This document shows, piece by piece, positions 30,264 through 42,042 of a stretch of 64,000 bases of DNA; the first letter of the stretch is position 1, and every line of letters starts with the position of its first letter. Both the position numbers and the translations under genes were made by a program. The DNA comes from Paramacrobiotus metropolitanus (Eukaryota; Tardigrada; Eutardigrada; Parachela; Macrobiotidae): contig NW_026570252.1 of assembly GCF_019649055.1 (NCBI RefSeq), forward strand, positions 496,001-560,000, in the 5' to 3' direction. The notes under the pieces are model-generated. The model did not search any database, was not told the origin of the DNA, and worked only from the letters and a program-made list of their open reading frames with translations.

Positions 30264-32109
30264 ATGGAGGTCCTTAATAAGGAACAATTAACGCAGTTAT
30301 CCCAGCAAATTTCCAAAGATTTTCCGTGGGCGCTAGCGGATCTACCACTTGCTAAGGAACTGGAAGAGTTGCAGTTGTCCAAGCCAAGCGAAGATATACA
30401 TCCGGGTGAGGATGAGGAAGACTTTCACTTCACGGAAGTCAATCTGCTTATTCTCGGTAAGCGCCACAGTAAACGGCGTAATACACGCAGTCATAAAATT
30501 TTATACAATTATTGTATTATAAGTTGCTAACGGTTTTGCACAAACCAGTGCTTCTCTGTTCGGAACCAGGGCAGACGATCTCTGCAGGCAGCATGCCGGT
30601 TGTGTTCCTTTTGCACAACGATTGATTTTCTTATTAGATTTCTGAACCGCAGACCGACTGTCTCGAACTCCGCTTTCCGAACTTTAAATTATTTCTGTTA
30701 CCTTGAACCTTATGGAAAGTATATCACCTGATTATTGTGCGACAGGTGAAGAAATCGATGCGGGGAAATCCATCTGGATCAGCGGATTCGCAAGCTCTTT
30801 AACATGCTCATCCTTGGATGAAGCTTTAAATAAACCCGGTATTCGTATTCCGCTACAATTTGAAATCCTGGATCCATGTTTCTGCAAACATGTGGTTTCC
30901 ATTGGATCCAGCAGCGATGAGAACGCTACCGTGCCCTTTGCGGGTACGGTCACCTTCGGGACCTACCCTGCGAAAAATACTGGCCGCATTATTCGAATGC
31001 TAAGCCCACTCTCCGTTCGGGACGGTAACGATACGGCCGAAAAATATCGGAGAACCGAAGCAATCGTGAAACATTTGGGCACATTCGGAGAGCTTCACGG
31101 CATCTGCATTTTACTGAAATCTGGTACTGGTCTGACGCCAGCGCTGCAAGAGTTATTAAGCGTCGTTCTGGGTCGCCTACACCGTGATGCCCGTCGCCAT
31201 ATCGTCTTCGTGTTTACCGACGCGGGATCGCCAATCAATCTTCCAGTGGATACTGTGGCAAAACTAGAGGAATTGCTTGCGGCCGGTGTCGAATTCCATC
31301 GGGAAACCTTGTACTGCTTCGACAACGATGTGTTCCGGTGTATGCTAGCGCTGCAAAATGGAGTCGAGATCGGTGCCGTCATGATGAAAGGCGTGTCGAG
31401 TTGTTGGGCAATCGCTGCTGACGAAGCCGAGCGTTTATTAAAGCACATAGAAGCGCTGCCTCCGTATAAGACCGAAGCGACGCAACCGATTGCGATGGCA
31501 CGAGAACTGTATGAGGCAATTGTTGAAATGATCGCGGCCGAGTCGTGGGCTAGTGAATTTGTGCCGGTCGTTAAACAGAGGATCCTGCAGGATAAATTAG
31601 CGGAGATCGAAAAAGCCAAAACAGAGCGAGACGAGCTGCGCCGCCAAACGGAAATCAATCCACAGGCTGAAAAGGTACGCCGGTTATTGGAGCAGAAAGA
31701 CCAAGAAATTGCCAAGGACGAGAGTATCGCCGCCAGCCTTCCGCTGAACCAGCCCACCGTTTTCGACCGGCGACAACGGGAAGAGATGGGGCCAATGCTG
31801 CTTGTGGCGGCTAAGGTGCGGGTTTTCCTAAAAGAATTCTGCGCTGTGCCAGGGAAGGACACCATGGAGCAGCTGCTGATGGATCTGGTGGCAGCCGAAA
31901 CGGAGAAAGTGGCCTCGGGATCCAGTCGAGATAAGCTGAGCATTCGTCAGCACGACTTAAAAGAATACCGGGTGTATTTGATGTTTTGGAATGAGGAGAT
32001 TCGGACTAAGAATCCCCACCGCGTAACGATGGAAGCCATTCGGGCGGATGTTAAAATACTCAAGACTTTCCCGAATAATGGCCTCATGTTCAGGGATTTT
32101 GCGTTGTGA
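30264..32109 (+). CDS. AIG1-like GTPase-family protein with altered P-loop
   Basis: Exons 30264-30456 and 30746-32109 join (phase 1) to 518 residues. The splice falls in the P-loop: LLILG from exon 1 joins EEIDAGKSIWISGF from exon 2, one residue longer than a standard GxxxxGKS. The G3 DTPG motif is not visible (MLSPLSV in its place), and FVFTDAGS sits where the base-specificity loop should be. The rest is helical with a coiled coil (AEIEKAKTERDELRRQ). A paralogue lies at 37189-39292. Invertebrates carry expanded families of this kind, some linked to stress or immunity; no nucleotide binding can be assumed. It lacks the Cys-rich insert of its paralogue. Confidence 0.7.
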
Positions 32110-32570
32110 TCCTGGTCTACCCTTTACGCTTTCCTTGTTTCAAACTGGTATTGCACAACACGGTGTAATAATGTTTTGTCAAAGGAAGCATAATGCATGC
32201 TGCATGAACAATAATTTTTAAAATGGTCACAGTGGATTTATATTAATAGGGTTTGTATTCTGAAGCCTTCACATTAGTACAAACTGCACGGTTATTAGCA
32301 GACAAGAAAACGCTAAAATGTCCGTGTATCCTTTGGACTGGAAAACATTTTTAGGCAAATGCACTGTATACAAATTATTAATTTTAGCTTTAGAATTTAG
32401 ACTAATGATACAAAATTACGAAAAAATGTTAGATAGTGCGCGAAAGTTCTGTGTATGCTGCTGGCTTTCGTACAATGTGCCGATCAGATACCATTGGTGC
32501 TGTCAACTGTCTTCAGGCACACTGACTAGAAAGAAACGGATACGGGTAAGTCTAATGTAGTGTTCTGCAA
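32110..32570. other. Spacer between convergent genes
   Basis: No gene recognised. The two neighbours end toward each other here. Confidence 0.4.
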
Positions 32571-35260
32571 TCATTCCAGCGCCGACTGCAGATATCTCAT
32601 GATACGTTGGAAAGCATCCCGGCACAGCTGATTGGGTGCGGAATAGTAACGAAAATTGGCGAAGACCGCCTGTTCCGGATTCCCATCAGACAAAACCACT
32701 TGACCTTTCTGGCACACCGCAATCACGGCGTCCCGTTTCCACGCTTCGGGAGCCCCGCTCTCGACGACCGTATTCCGTTGGGACAAAATATGCCGGTGTA
32801 TGTTTATGGCGATCTGTCGGCAGCGGAAGCTGTTATCTGATTGGAAAACCAGCTCCGTCGCATCGCTCGATGTTGTGTCGTTGAAGGTGGACACCGTAGC
32901 CGTTCCGTTGCAACGTACAATCAGTGGAGGGACTTTCGAACAGATCAGGAACTCTTCCGTCCACCGATTCAAGGGAACAATCTGGGTGCTCGATGACGTG
33001 ACGTTCTGATTCGGTTTCTGCGGGAATTTTTTCGTATAGATCCAGGCGACGAACTGCTGGAATTTCTCCTGACATTCCGCACTTGAGTCCGTGTCCAGTG
33101 TTAGTTGTGTAACGCTGGCAACGTTTGCGTCCCCAACATCCACGGTCAGCTGTCCCTCGACACAAATCCCTGTGATGGTTCCGTGCTGACTTTGGGTGGA
33201 ATTGCTGTGCGCGGCCATCTGCAGGAGCTTCAAGTGAATGTCGTACAAGATACTACGACAGCGGAAGCCGTTAATGGCGGAAAAGCTTAGCGCCGAGGCG
33301 TCGCTCTTGGCCAGATCGGGCTCGCTGGTCGCTAGTTCTCCGTTGCCAATACAGGTGATGGCGATGGGCGGAGCCTCGTAACAAACTGTTTTATCAGAGT
33401 TAACTGATGTTAATGGACCTGGAAAACAGAGACATGCGGATATATGTAGTTTGGCAAAATAATTTGTTATTCCCTCGTTTGTAGGAATACAGATTCCCTT
33501 GATTTTGCTCCAAGCAATAATATAACGAGGAATTCAAAACTTAAATACTTCGCAATACACTTTTACACCTACAGTGTAAAAGTGTATTGCGAAGTGGTTC
33601 TGTGTTCAAAACCAATGTTGGCGGTTTCTGCAAGGTGGATATAGCATACTATTTGGTGAATTTATTATATTTTTGAACTGTGGACCTAATCTTAAATTTT
33701 TTAGTCCTACTGTCCTACACTGTGTTGTTGCTTGAATCGCAACCAAGTGTTCGTACGATACAAAGCATAATGCATGGAAGAGTTAGTACATGACACATGT
33801 ACCGGTTTTTTGAGTGATGCCTGAAATAGTTTACCGATTGTAATTTGCATCGTGTCACCTGAATGCGGGTCGACTTTGGCACTGAAATTTAAGTCTAATA
33901 GACTAATCCGAATTTATAAATCTTGGCCGAGGAACTCCACTGTGCCCGGGACCTTGTTTACTTACAGCTGCTGAAAAGGTTGAGGGCCAAGGTGGAGCTC
34001 TGGCTGAAGGATTTGCCGCTGCAGGTGAACTGCAATCCGAATGATCCGCCGGGTTTACGGATACTAGACGCCCAGCGAAAGAAATCCTCCAGTTCACAGC
34101 AGGAGCAATCGGTTTTCATGGTGCAGAAGCCGTTACTCTGCCAATCAAAGTTGACATACGATGATGATGGACGCGGCGTAATGGACTGTAGAACGTCCCG
34201 GGAAACATTCGTCAGACTGTTAGAGCGCACGCTGAACGTCGTCAGCGCCAGCTGGAAACCGGGATGGCTCTGGATGATGGAATTTAAACTGGGATTCTGA
34301 CCGCTCAACTCCAAGATTTCCTGCAGTCAGGAAATGTTCGTCATGCCTCGGTATCGCAGTAATGTACTCGTATTTGATAAGGCTATAATACTTATAAGTA
34401 TCTGTACGATATCTGTACATTATATCGAATAAGTAGACTTTCCCAATACTACAATAGTACATACAGTAGAAGTAGCTATAATATTTGCCTGTACAAAAAC
34501 GTAGCTAAAGAAAACTATTTTTTCCTGTGGAGCGATGCGGTAAAATATATGTGGCGAAGGTTTTTTTGCTGTCATTACACATATCTTATCAGAGCTAGCA
34601 CAAGCGATTCTAATGCAAAAGCTGCCCAAGTGCAACTCTTACTAAACTTTGCGCAATCGGCTTAAAAACCGATAAATCGATTTGGCGCAGTGCGTTGCCC
34701 TGCAGATAGAGATCCCGGAGTCTCGTTGAAACGGAAGTGTGAACAGCGGGCGCCAGCGGAAACCGGAGCGCTTGGAAGGTGCCCGGTGCAATGGCCGGTA
34801 TATCGTTGTTAGCCAGCGACAGGGTACGGAGCGCCGCGAATCCCCGCAGCAGGTGTGCATCCACAGTGCCCACTCGACTATAACCAATGCGCAGTTCCGT
34901 AATCTGCGGCGCCAAACTGTGCAGAAACCGGCGAAAACCCGGCTGACCGGAGCCGGCGGACTGAAAGCCATTCAGCTCCACAGTGACTAGTGCCGGTCGC
35001 CCGGGCAGCGGTGGACTGTCTTCCCGTAGAGTATTGCAATACAGTTTCGCGGCGTAATTCGGGCAGGATAGACGCAGAAGCGGCACATTTGGAACCATGG
35101 TCACATCGAAATTCACGGGAATATCCAGGTTGGTGCTGGTGCATTCCAGATTAGAGGACGTATAACGGCAGTTGGGATGGGGCAGGCCGTGGAGCGGGAT
35201 TATGTGTAGTAGCGAAACCAGTGCGTACAGCACACTATGAAGCCGAATAGGAAACCTCAT
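32571..35260 (-). CDS. Secreted LRR/Cys-rich protein, intact paralogue 2
   Basis: Exons 35260-34643, 34320-33966 and 33418-32571 join in matching phases to 606 residues. A signal peptide (LVSLLHIIPLHG) is followed by PHPNCRYTSS and an LRR domain (LRTLSLANNDIPAIAPGTFQ, LRDLYLQGNALRQIDL). Exon 2 has a CSCCELEDFFRW block. Exon 3 contains two related units of about 130 residues, each C-x3-PP-hydrophobic-x-C-(T/I/N)G ... FRCR ... VC/IC-x-x-G. The pattern suggests an extracellular binding protein. I do not recognise the family beyond the LRRs. It serves as the intact reference for the gene cut by the Polinton. Confidence 0.8.
33547..33595. repeat. Perfect 22-bp inverted repeat (hairpin)
   Basis: ACTTCGCAATACACTTTTAC plus two further bases on the left arm are mirrored exactly after a 5-base loop (CTACA). 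It lies in the second intron of the LRR gene at 32571-35260. Confidence 0.8.
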
Positions 35261-37188
35261 TTTTGCCGGTTGTTAGTAGCAGTTATAACTGGCAAAGTTA
35301 GTCATGTCATGGGTGCTTTAAAGCGACATATGGAATACCTACTTCACTTACGCAATGAGGCGCTGCAGAAGCGGCAATTTACCGGCAAGATAACGTTCTG
35401 TGCCCAAGAGAACAACTGCTTATCACCGACCTTTAATTCTTCTTCTTCCTTTTAATTGTTACCTACTTACAAACGCAGAGGCGGCTTATTTCGTAATCAC
35501 TGTTTAAAAGATACGGTTCTACGGATACGAGAGAAAATCACTGTTTAGTTCTCGAACAATGCGATTAACTAATCAACCTTCATTCAAAACAGTTCTGTTG
35601 TATCGCTCAGCGGTATTTGATAGCGAAAAATATGGTGTTGCAAGCGATGCACGGCATATCACCCTGCTGTTAAACAGTGAACCCGGCCAAATTAATCACA
35701 GCCGCATTATAATGTTTGCTTTGCTGTCTTTGCAATGGTTACAATCATAACACTAAATTTGCGCCTAACGCAGCGAAGTGCAGCATTTAAGGTAATTTCG
35801 AAAGTAAAAATTTTGTCTGACGCAATATTGCTGCAGCACTGCTGAAAGCATCTTCGGCTCAAAATGGTTTGAATGCTGAAGGAGCACGCAGCTGCGTAGA
35901 TTGTTAAAAAAATGTAGGATGCCGGAATACGGATGCCCTTCTTCTAAAATACTCTGCAGGGACATTCGAAGCCAGATACCTAAGTGCGATTTAAAGTTAC
36001 ACAAACCAGACAACAGAATTAAAATCTAAACATCTCTGTAATTTAAAGTCCTGGGTCAATTTAAGATACCCATAACAGGGCCCATAATAGGGCCCTTAAC
36101 TTTGTTCAGTCACAAACTACGAACTGAAATAATACGCTTTGTAAGATGCAGAGCGTCGATACTGTACGTACTTTGTCGTTCAGATTATATACATTTACAT
36201 CCTGAAGAACGAAAAACGACCTTACTCTATGATTCTGCATAAGAGCAACATAAAACTAAGCAGGGCGCCATCCGATGGAAACCGAGAAACGGCCGCAAAA
36301 TGCACGGCAACCTAGGTAACGGCAACTGACTCAAGCAAAAAACTGCAGCATTTTTAAGATTTTCATTGAACTGTGCCTTTTGTGTGCTTCGTAGTTACTG
36401 CAAATAATACAATAAAATCCAAATGACTGAAGCGGCTTACAATCAAATAATTAATACCGTTTGGTGGTAGTCAGTGATTCAGAACGGCTTTTTTGTCTGT
36501 TTTTCACACTTGGACTGTGACGTACCCATGGTTACCATCGACGTACCGGTTCATCGACCTCGCTTCCTTTGTTGCCACTTTCCCGTTGCGCCGTAGAAAA
36601 TGGAGCAAGCAAACACGCTGAACCAACACAAACGCTTATTCAGGCCTGATGATGTGCGGCAGACAGGTGCATTACTCAGTTACTGGCCCAGCTGCTCCGA
36701 ACGCACTCGTTAAGTACTACGCCGGTAAAGCAGCATGAACGAGGTTATAGAGGCGCATTGTAGAATAGGAACCGGTTGGTGAGCTGGCGGCTTATTGAAC
36801 CGCTGCAACGTAGTACAACACTGCACATGCCTTCCTCAAGTTTACACCGTTTTCAGTCCATATACAGTAATCAATATCATACCTCAAAGCGACTCGCAAT
36901 GTTGATCGTGGTGATGTGTGCTCCAACTACAGATGTTTGCTATTATTACACTCTAATATTTTGTGCTTTTTTTGCTCTGTGATATGTGGCAGATCTGTAT
37001 GTATTCTACGGTCATTATCACTGAAACGCCTTTCTCTGGGCGGTTAAAATTAACGGAAACTCGGTACTCACGTTCATTTAATTGAAGGATCGGAACGAAA
37101 CATGAACAGCCCGTGCCAGTAAACGGTTAATTATCACAATATCACCTTGTTCCAACTACTTCCAAGTCAATTGTTTTAATGCTCCACT
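35261..37188. other. Intergenic, no gene seen
   Basis: About 1.9 kb with short, unsupported frames. A small palindromic GGGCCC(AT)AATAGGGCCC lies near 36077-36098. Confidence 0.4.
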
Positions 37189-39292
37189 ATGGATGTTTTT
37201 AAGAGCGAACAAATGGCGCGGTTATCCCAAAAAATCTCTAATGATTTTCCGTGGAAATTAGAGGTACCACTGTTGAAGGAGGTGGAAGAATCGCAGCCGC
37301 TTAAGCAGACAGAAGAAAGGCCGCCCACGGACGTGAACGAGCCGCAATCCGCCAAGGAAATAACCATCCTGGTTCTCGGTAAGCACTACAATATGGCGGA
37401 CCAGCAGTCATACACTTTATTGTAATTAAAGCACACGCACAGTGCAGGCCTACCAAAAAACGTGGAAGCGGGCCAATCGATCGCGGGCCAAAAATTTATA
37501 AAGCGAAATTTATAAAGTGTGCAACAGAGGCACATTTAGTGCGCATAAGTCGCCAGAACTGGAGAGCCTGCTTTGCACAGTATGCGTTAAATGTAGCAGG
37601 AACCTTAACAGATGCAGTTGTCATTGAACATCGCTACATCAAAATCAATCAAAATCATTATTTTTTTATGCAACAGGCGACGGTATGCATTCGGAAAAAG
37701 CCCTCTGGATTAACGGCTTCACACTCTCCTTAATGCGCTCATCACTGGATGAAGCTCTGGCGAAACCTGGTATTGCCGTTCCGGTACACTTCGAGATATT
37801 GGATCAAGATCTGCGGAAACACGTCGTTTCTAATGACTCCAGTGGCGCTGACAACGCTGCAGTGCGCCCCGGGGTGGTTACTTTTCAAATCTGTACTGTA
37901 AAAAAATCCGGCCGAATTATTCGCATACTGAACACACCCACTGTTAGTAACGGTGGCGAACCGGGAGAAATCCGGCGAATAGCGGGCGCTATCTTGAAGT
38001 TACTGGAAAATTACGTGGAGCTCCACGGCATCTGCATCCTGTTGAAATCCCGTAACATCGTCATGACACCGGCGCTGCAAGAGTTATTGAAAGCTTTGTT
38101 GAGTCGCCTGCACCGTGATATCGTTCTCAATATCGTCTTCGTGTTTACCGATGCCGGGTCACCGGTAAACCTCCCGGTTGACACCGTGGCAAAACTACAG
38201 GAATGGGAATTGTCTGGTGTTAAATTAAATCCTGAAGCAATATACTGCTTCGACAACGATGTCTTCCGCTGTGTAACGGCAGCACAAACTGGAATTCAGT
38301 TCGGTGCTGCCGTAACGAACGCCATGTCGGCTTCCTGGACAATCGGTGTGCAAGAATCCGAACGGCTACTGCAGCACGTAACGGCGCTGCCTCCGTATAA
38401 CGTGAAGGCAACGCAACAATTAACCGCGACGCGGCAACTGTTGGAGCAACTCGTGGAGATGATCGCTGCCCAGGCGCGCACTGCTGATATTGCGCCACGA
38501 TTTTTTTCTGGTATGATCCAGAGCAAAATAGCGGATGTGGAACGCGCCAAGCGAGACCGCAACCGGTTGCGTCGCGAGCTCTACTGGTCGGCGATTGATT
38601 GGCAGAGGGTTCCGCTGCCACATCCGCGTGTCATCTGTGTAAGTCCCCGATGCGCCACCTCTCGTGCGTGCCATAGCGTGTGCTACTGTCTGGCCGAAGC
38701 ATCGCAGCATGGACTGCAGTGCTGTTGCATGGATGTCGAAATAAAGCGGTGCCGGCGCTGTGGTTGTGCGTGGGACTCGCACCGGCACATCACCAGCGTA
38801 GTGCGCCCAGTTGAGATCAATGCCGTGGATGAGCGGGTTCGCCGTGTGCTGGAGATCAAGGACCAGGAGATCGCCGAGTTGGAAGACACCGTTACAGCGC
38901 TGAACCAGCGCTCTGATGACGATAGTCAGGAAAGCGACGAGAAATTTTGGCTGCTTTTATTGGCGGCGAAGATACGCTGCTTCTTAAAAATACACACGGC
39001 GCTGCCGGGGAAAGATATCATGGAAGAATTGCTGGATAACTTGGTTGCAACCAAAACTGCGGACGTAGCGGCTGGCGGTGATCAACTTAAACTGGAGAGT
39101 CGCGAACGCGAATTGAGTAACTATCGACGGTTAGCGGAATTCTGGGATGACGTGCGGACTGATGGCTTTCAATTACCAGACGGTTTCAATGAAAAGTTGT
39201 ATGGGATTACGATGGAGGGCATTCGGGATGATGTTGAACAGTTGAAAGTCCTGCCCCTAATTGGCCTTTTTTTTGACGACCTTCGCTTGTAA
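37189..39292 (+). CDS. AIG1-like protein with lost P-loop and Cys-rich insert
   Basis: Exons 37189-37378 and 37677-39292 join (phase 1) to 601 residues. It is parallel to the gene at 30264: same N-terminus (LSQKISNDFPW), same intron site, same order of blocks. At the P-loop the residues are GDGMHSEKALWING, so the GKS lysine-serine context is gone. ILNTPTVSNGG stands where DTPG would be. A Cys/His-rich insert (CVSPRCATSRACHSVCYC ... CRRCGCAWDSHRHI) follows the coiled coil, probably a zinc-binding module known from related invertebrate proteins. The protein is most likely a pseudo-GTPase. Confidence 0.72.
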
Positions 39293-42042
39293 AATTATGA
39301 CCGGCATCTACTTTATGCACTGCAGCTGTAATTTGTATTCCACTGCACAAGCATTACAGCACGCTTTATTCTTATATTTTATTCAAATGAAGAATTTGCC
39401 CCAGTTAATGACAAGGGACTGTGCACAATACACTCATAGCATTACCACGCATAATCCCTACCGTTAAATGCTGAAACAAAACACACGAACAGATAGAGCG
39501 ACTCTCGCCTGTCCTTAAAAACAGTTTCTTCCAAAATCTCCTTTAACAAGACAATGCCGGCCTCACACCAAGTGCCAAAAGCCTCGCATGCAAACGGCAC
39601 AAAATATCTGTAGTACGATCAGTAAAAGACTTGTACTTCTCCATCATCTTTCTGAAAGCAAGTTCGGCGGCGGCGCCAGCACACTTTGAAGTCGCGCCGT
39701 TTTACGAATCCGCTATCGTGTCTCTGTCTGTAAAGGCTGTCGTGGTACCACTTCCAACGCGTGGCTACATCCGGGCGCTTTTTATTTTCGCGCAAAAAGC
39801 CAACAAGCTCCGGATACGACTCAATGCCGGCATTGCATAACGCTGGAATTATGATTTCGTTACTGTAATGTCGTATGGGGTTCCCTTCTACCAATGAAGA
39901 GCTTGCTTGATTGAAAAACACAATTGTAGAAAGTAGAAACCAAGGGCTAACAGATCGCTTTATTTACAATGTCGCTAGTCCGCGACCAATCGGCTGTGCG
40001 CGCAACATTTAGCTGGTGATTGACAACTGACGAAACTGTTAGGGCATACCAAAAAATTAGGTATGTTTATTAACCGCCTTTATCCCGGCAACGCCTGCTA
40101 GGTGGAAAAACTACTAGTAAAGTTCGCCAATTTTTACAACGTCAGGACTATTTTCGTTGACTGGGCTAAATATGCAGATAGAGCAAAGATAACTCTTTGC
40201 ACAGTGAATTTAGTTTTTTTATCAACACGCCATAAAAATCCTGCACTGTTCAATAAAAAACATTGAAAAGATAACGTAAATTTCTGCGAAGAGATCTAAA
40301 CGGCTGTTATGATTAAAATTTGGGATTAAATTAGTGATAACTTCGTGTGAGTACCTCACAATTTCAGTATCACACAAAAGTCTGCAGCTCTTCTGTAAAA
40401 CGCTGTGAATTTTCTAAAACAGCTAGTGGAAATTCCACCGCTCGGGCATTGGCGTAGGACAGTAACACGCTTCCTGAACAGGCACAGTGCAGTGACCAGA
40501 GCCGCACACTTCATATGCTTCAGCCGTTGCACATTAGGAGAGTATCTAAACCAGAACACTGTCAGCCAACTGATCAAAATATCAAACACATAAGGACATC
40601 TGAGGGCTTTTATAATAAACATTTTTCTTATCATATCACAATGTCTTCTTCGACTGCAATAGGTAAAAAGAACAATAAAACGACGTTGTGATCGAAGCAG
40701 CCAACCATAAATATGGCTGGAAACCCTGTTGACCCTGTTGCATACTGGCCGGAAATCACTCATTTTTTTTAATGTAAATTTAACCATGAATCTTTTTACG
40801 ATGAATTAAACTGCATAAGCTAACTATGCAGTTTAATTTTGCAGTCCTCCTTTAAGGTACTCCTGCAGGCACTCCTTGTTTAAGGTTTCGCTCATCCTTT
40901 ACAAAATTCCCGACAATGTTAATTTGGCTAGGATGGTGTGAGGGGTGGGGAGGGTGCGTGCTGAAAGGGTCCACAATTAGTGCGGCGCTCGCAAAATCAA
41001 AACGAAGTTATCATAATTAGACTGCGCACCACCTGTGCTCTAAATAGCAGTAATGGTATGTAATACTGCGTTATCATTTAATTGTTGGTTGGCCACGCCC
41101 TTTGAGTCTTTGCAGATAAAGAGATTATTTTGCAGATTATTCTTTTAATTCTATTAGATTATTTTTGCAGATTAATTTTTAATTCTATTAGGGTCCTTTC
41201 CAGAAAATATCAGAATTTTCTGAATTTAGACCCGGAAAATATGCACTGGTAGACTCTAGCTCATGAATCGTTTGCACATTTCCACTTTTTATTCGTTTCA
41301 AAACATGTGTACTCATTGTGAAACTTCAACTAGGTCAAAATGTTTTAGAAATGTGATTATGGGCCTTTGATGCAAAGTTCAAGAAGTGCCGGATGATAAC
41401 CTGGCTTTCGGATGCGACACAATGTTGTTTAACATCTTAGACATTTTAGTTCGTCATATTTCAGCAATCTTGTGGTTACACACAGCACAAAACGGTGTTA
41501 GGGTCAAAGTCTACAAACTTAATTGGTTGCAACGGACAGGATGAGAGAGAAACAATGAAGAAAAGTGTTTTGAAACGCGCGAAAGCGAAACAATTGATGG
41601 ATATCTTATGAATACGAAGATAGACGTAAACAATAATAATTTTACCGGCGGATGCAAGACTTGCCGTTTATTATTCAGTGTGCTGAATATCACGTTCCTT
41701 TACCGGTGCTAGTTGCGCTCGTCGTTTGTTACTACTACAAAATGACTACGAGATTGCGGTTAGGCTTCTCTATGAATGCAGAAGTATTGTAGTTTTAATA
41801 GGACTACATATCGCACAACTGAGCTGCAAATACAATATCTGCATAACTGCATTCAATAATACTGATAAAAAGCCGTTGATAAGTGGCCAAGCTCGCATTA
41901 TCAGCGTTATCTAACCGGCAAGCTGGCATCTCCGCGTTGCACACGCCGGCCGGGTTATTGAATGCGGCTTTAGTATGAGCCCTTGCCGCCACTAAGGCCG
42001 CGGTACGGTTTTTCTTAATTCGCTTTTTTCATTACCGGTAAA
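39293..42042. other. Intergenic, no gene seen
   Basis: About 2.7 kb. A 100-codon frame at 39619-39921 (-) has no recognisable domain. A perfect 14-bp inverted repeat with a 7-base loop lies at 40804-40838. A roughly 40-bp direct repeat (TTTGCAGATTA...TTTTAATTCTATTAG) occurs near 41128-41192. Confidence 0.45.

Noticed and set aside
31095-31943. 282-codon minus-strand ORF inside the AIG1-like gene
   Set aside because: Antisense mirror of a gene with clear paralogue conservation; Ser/Arg-rich composition typical of shadow frames.
39619-39921. 100-codon minus-strand ORF as a transposase remnant
   Set aside because: No motif that I can name and no repeat ends nearby.
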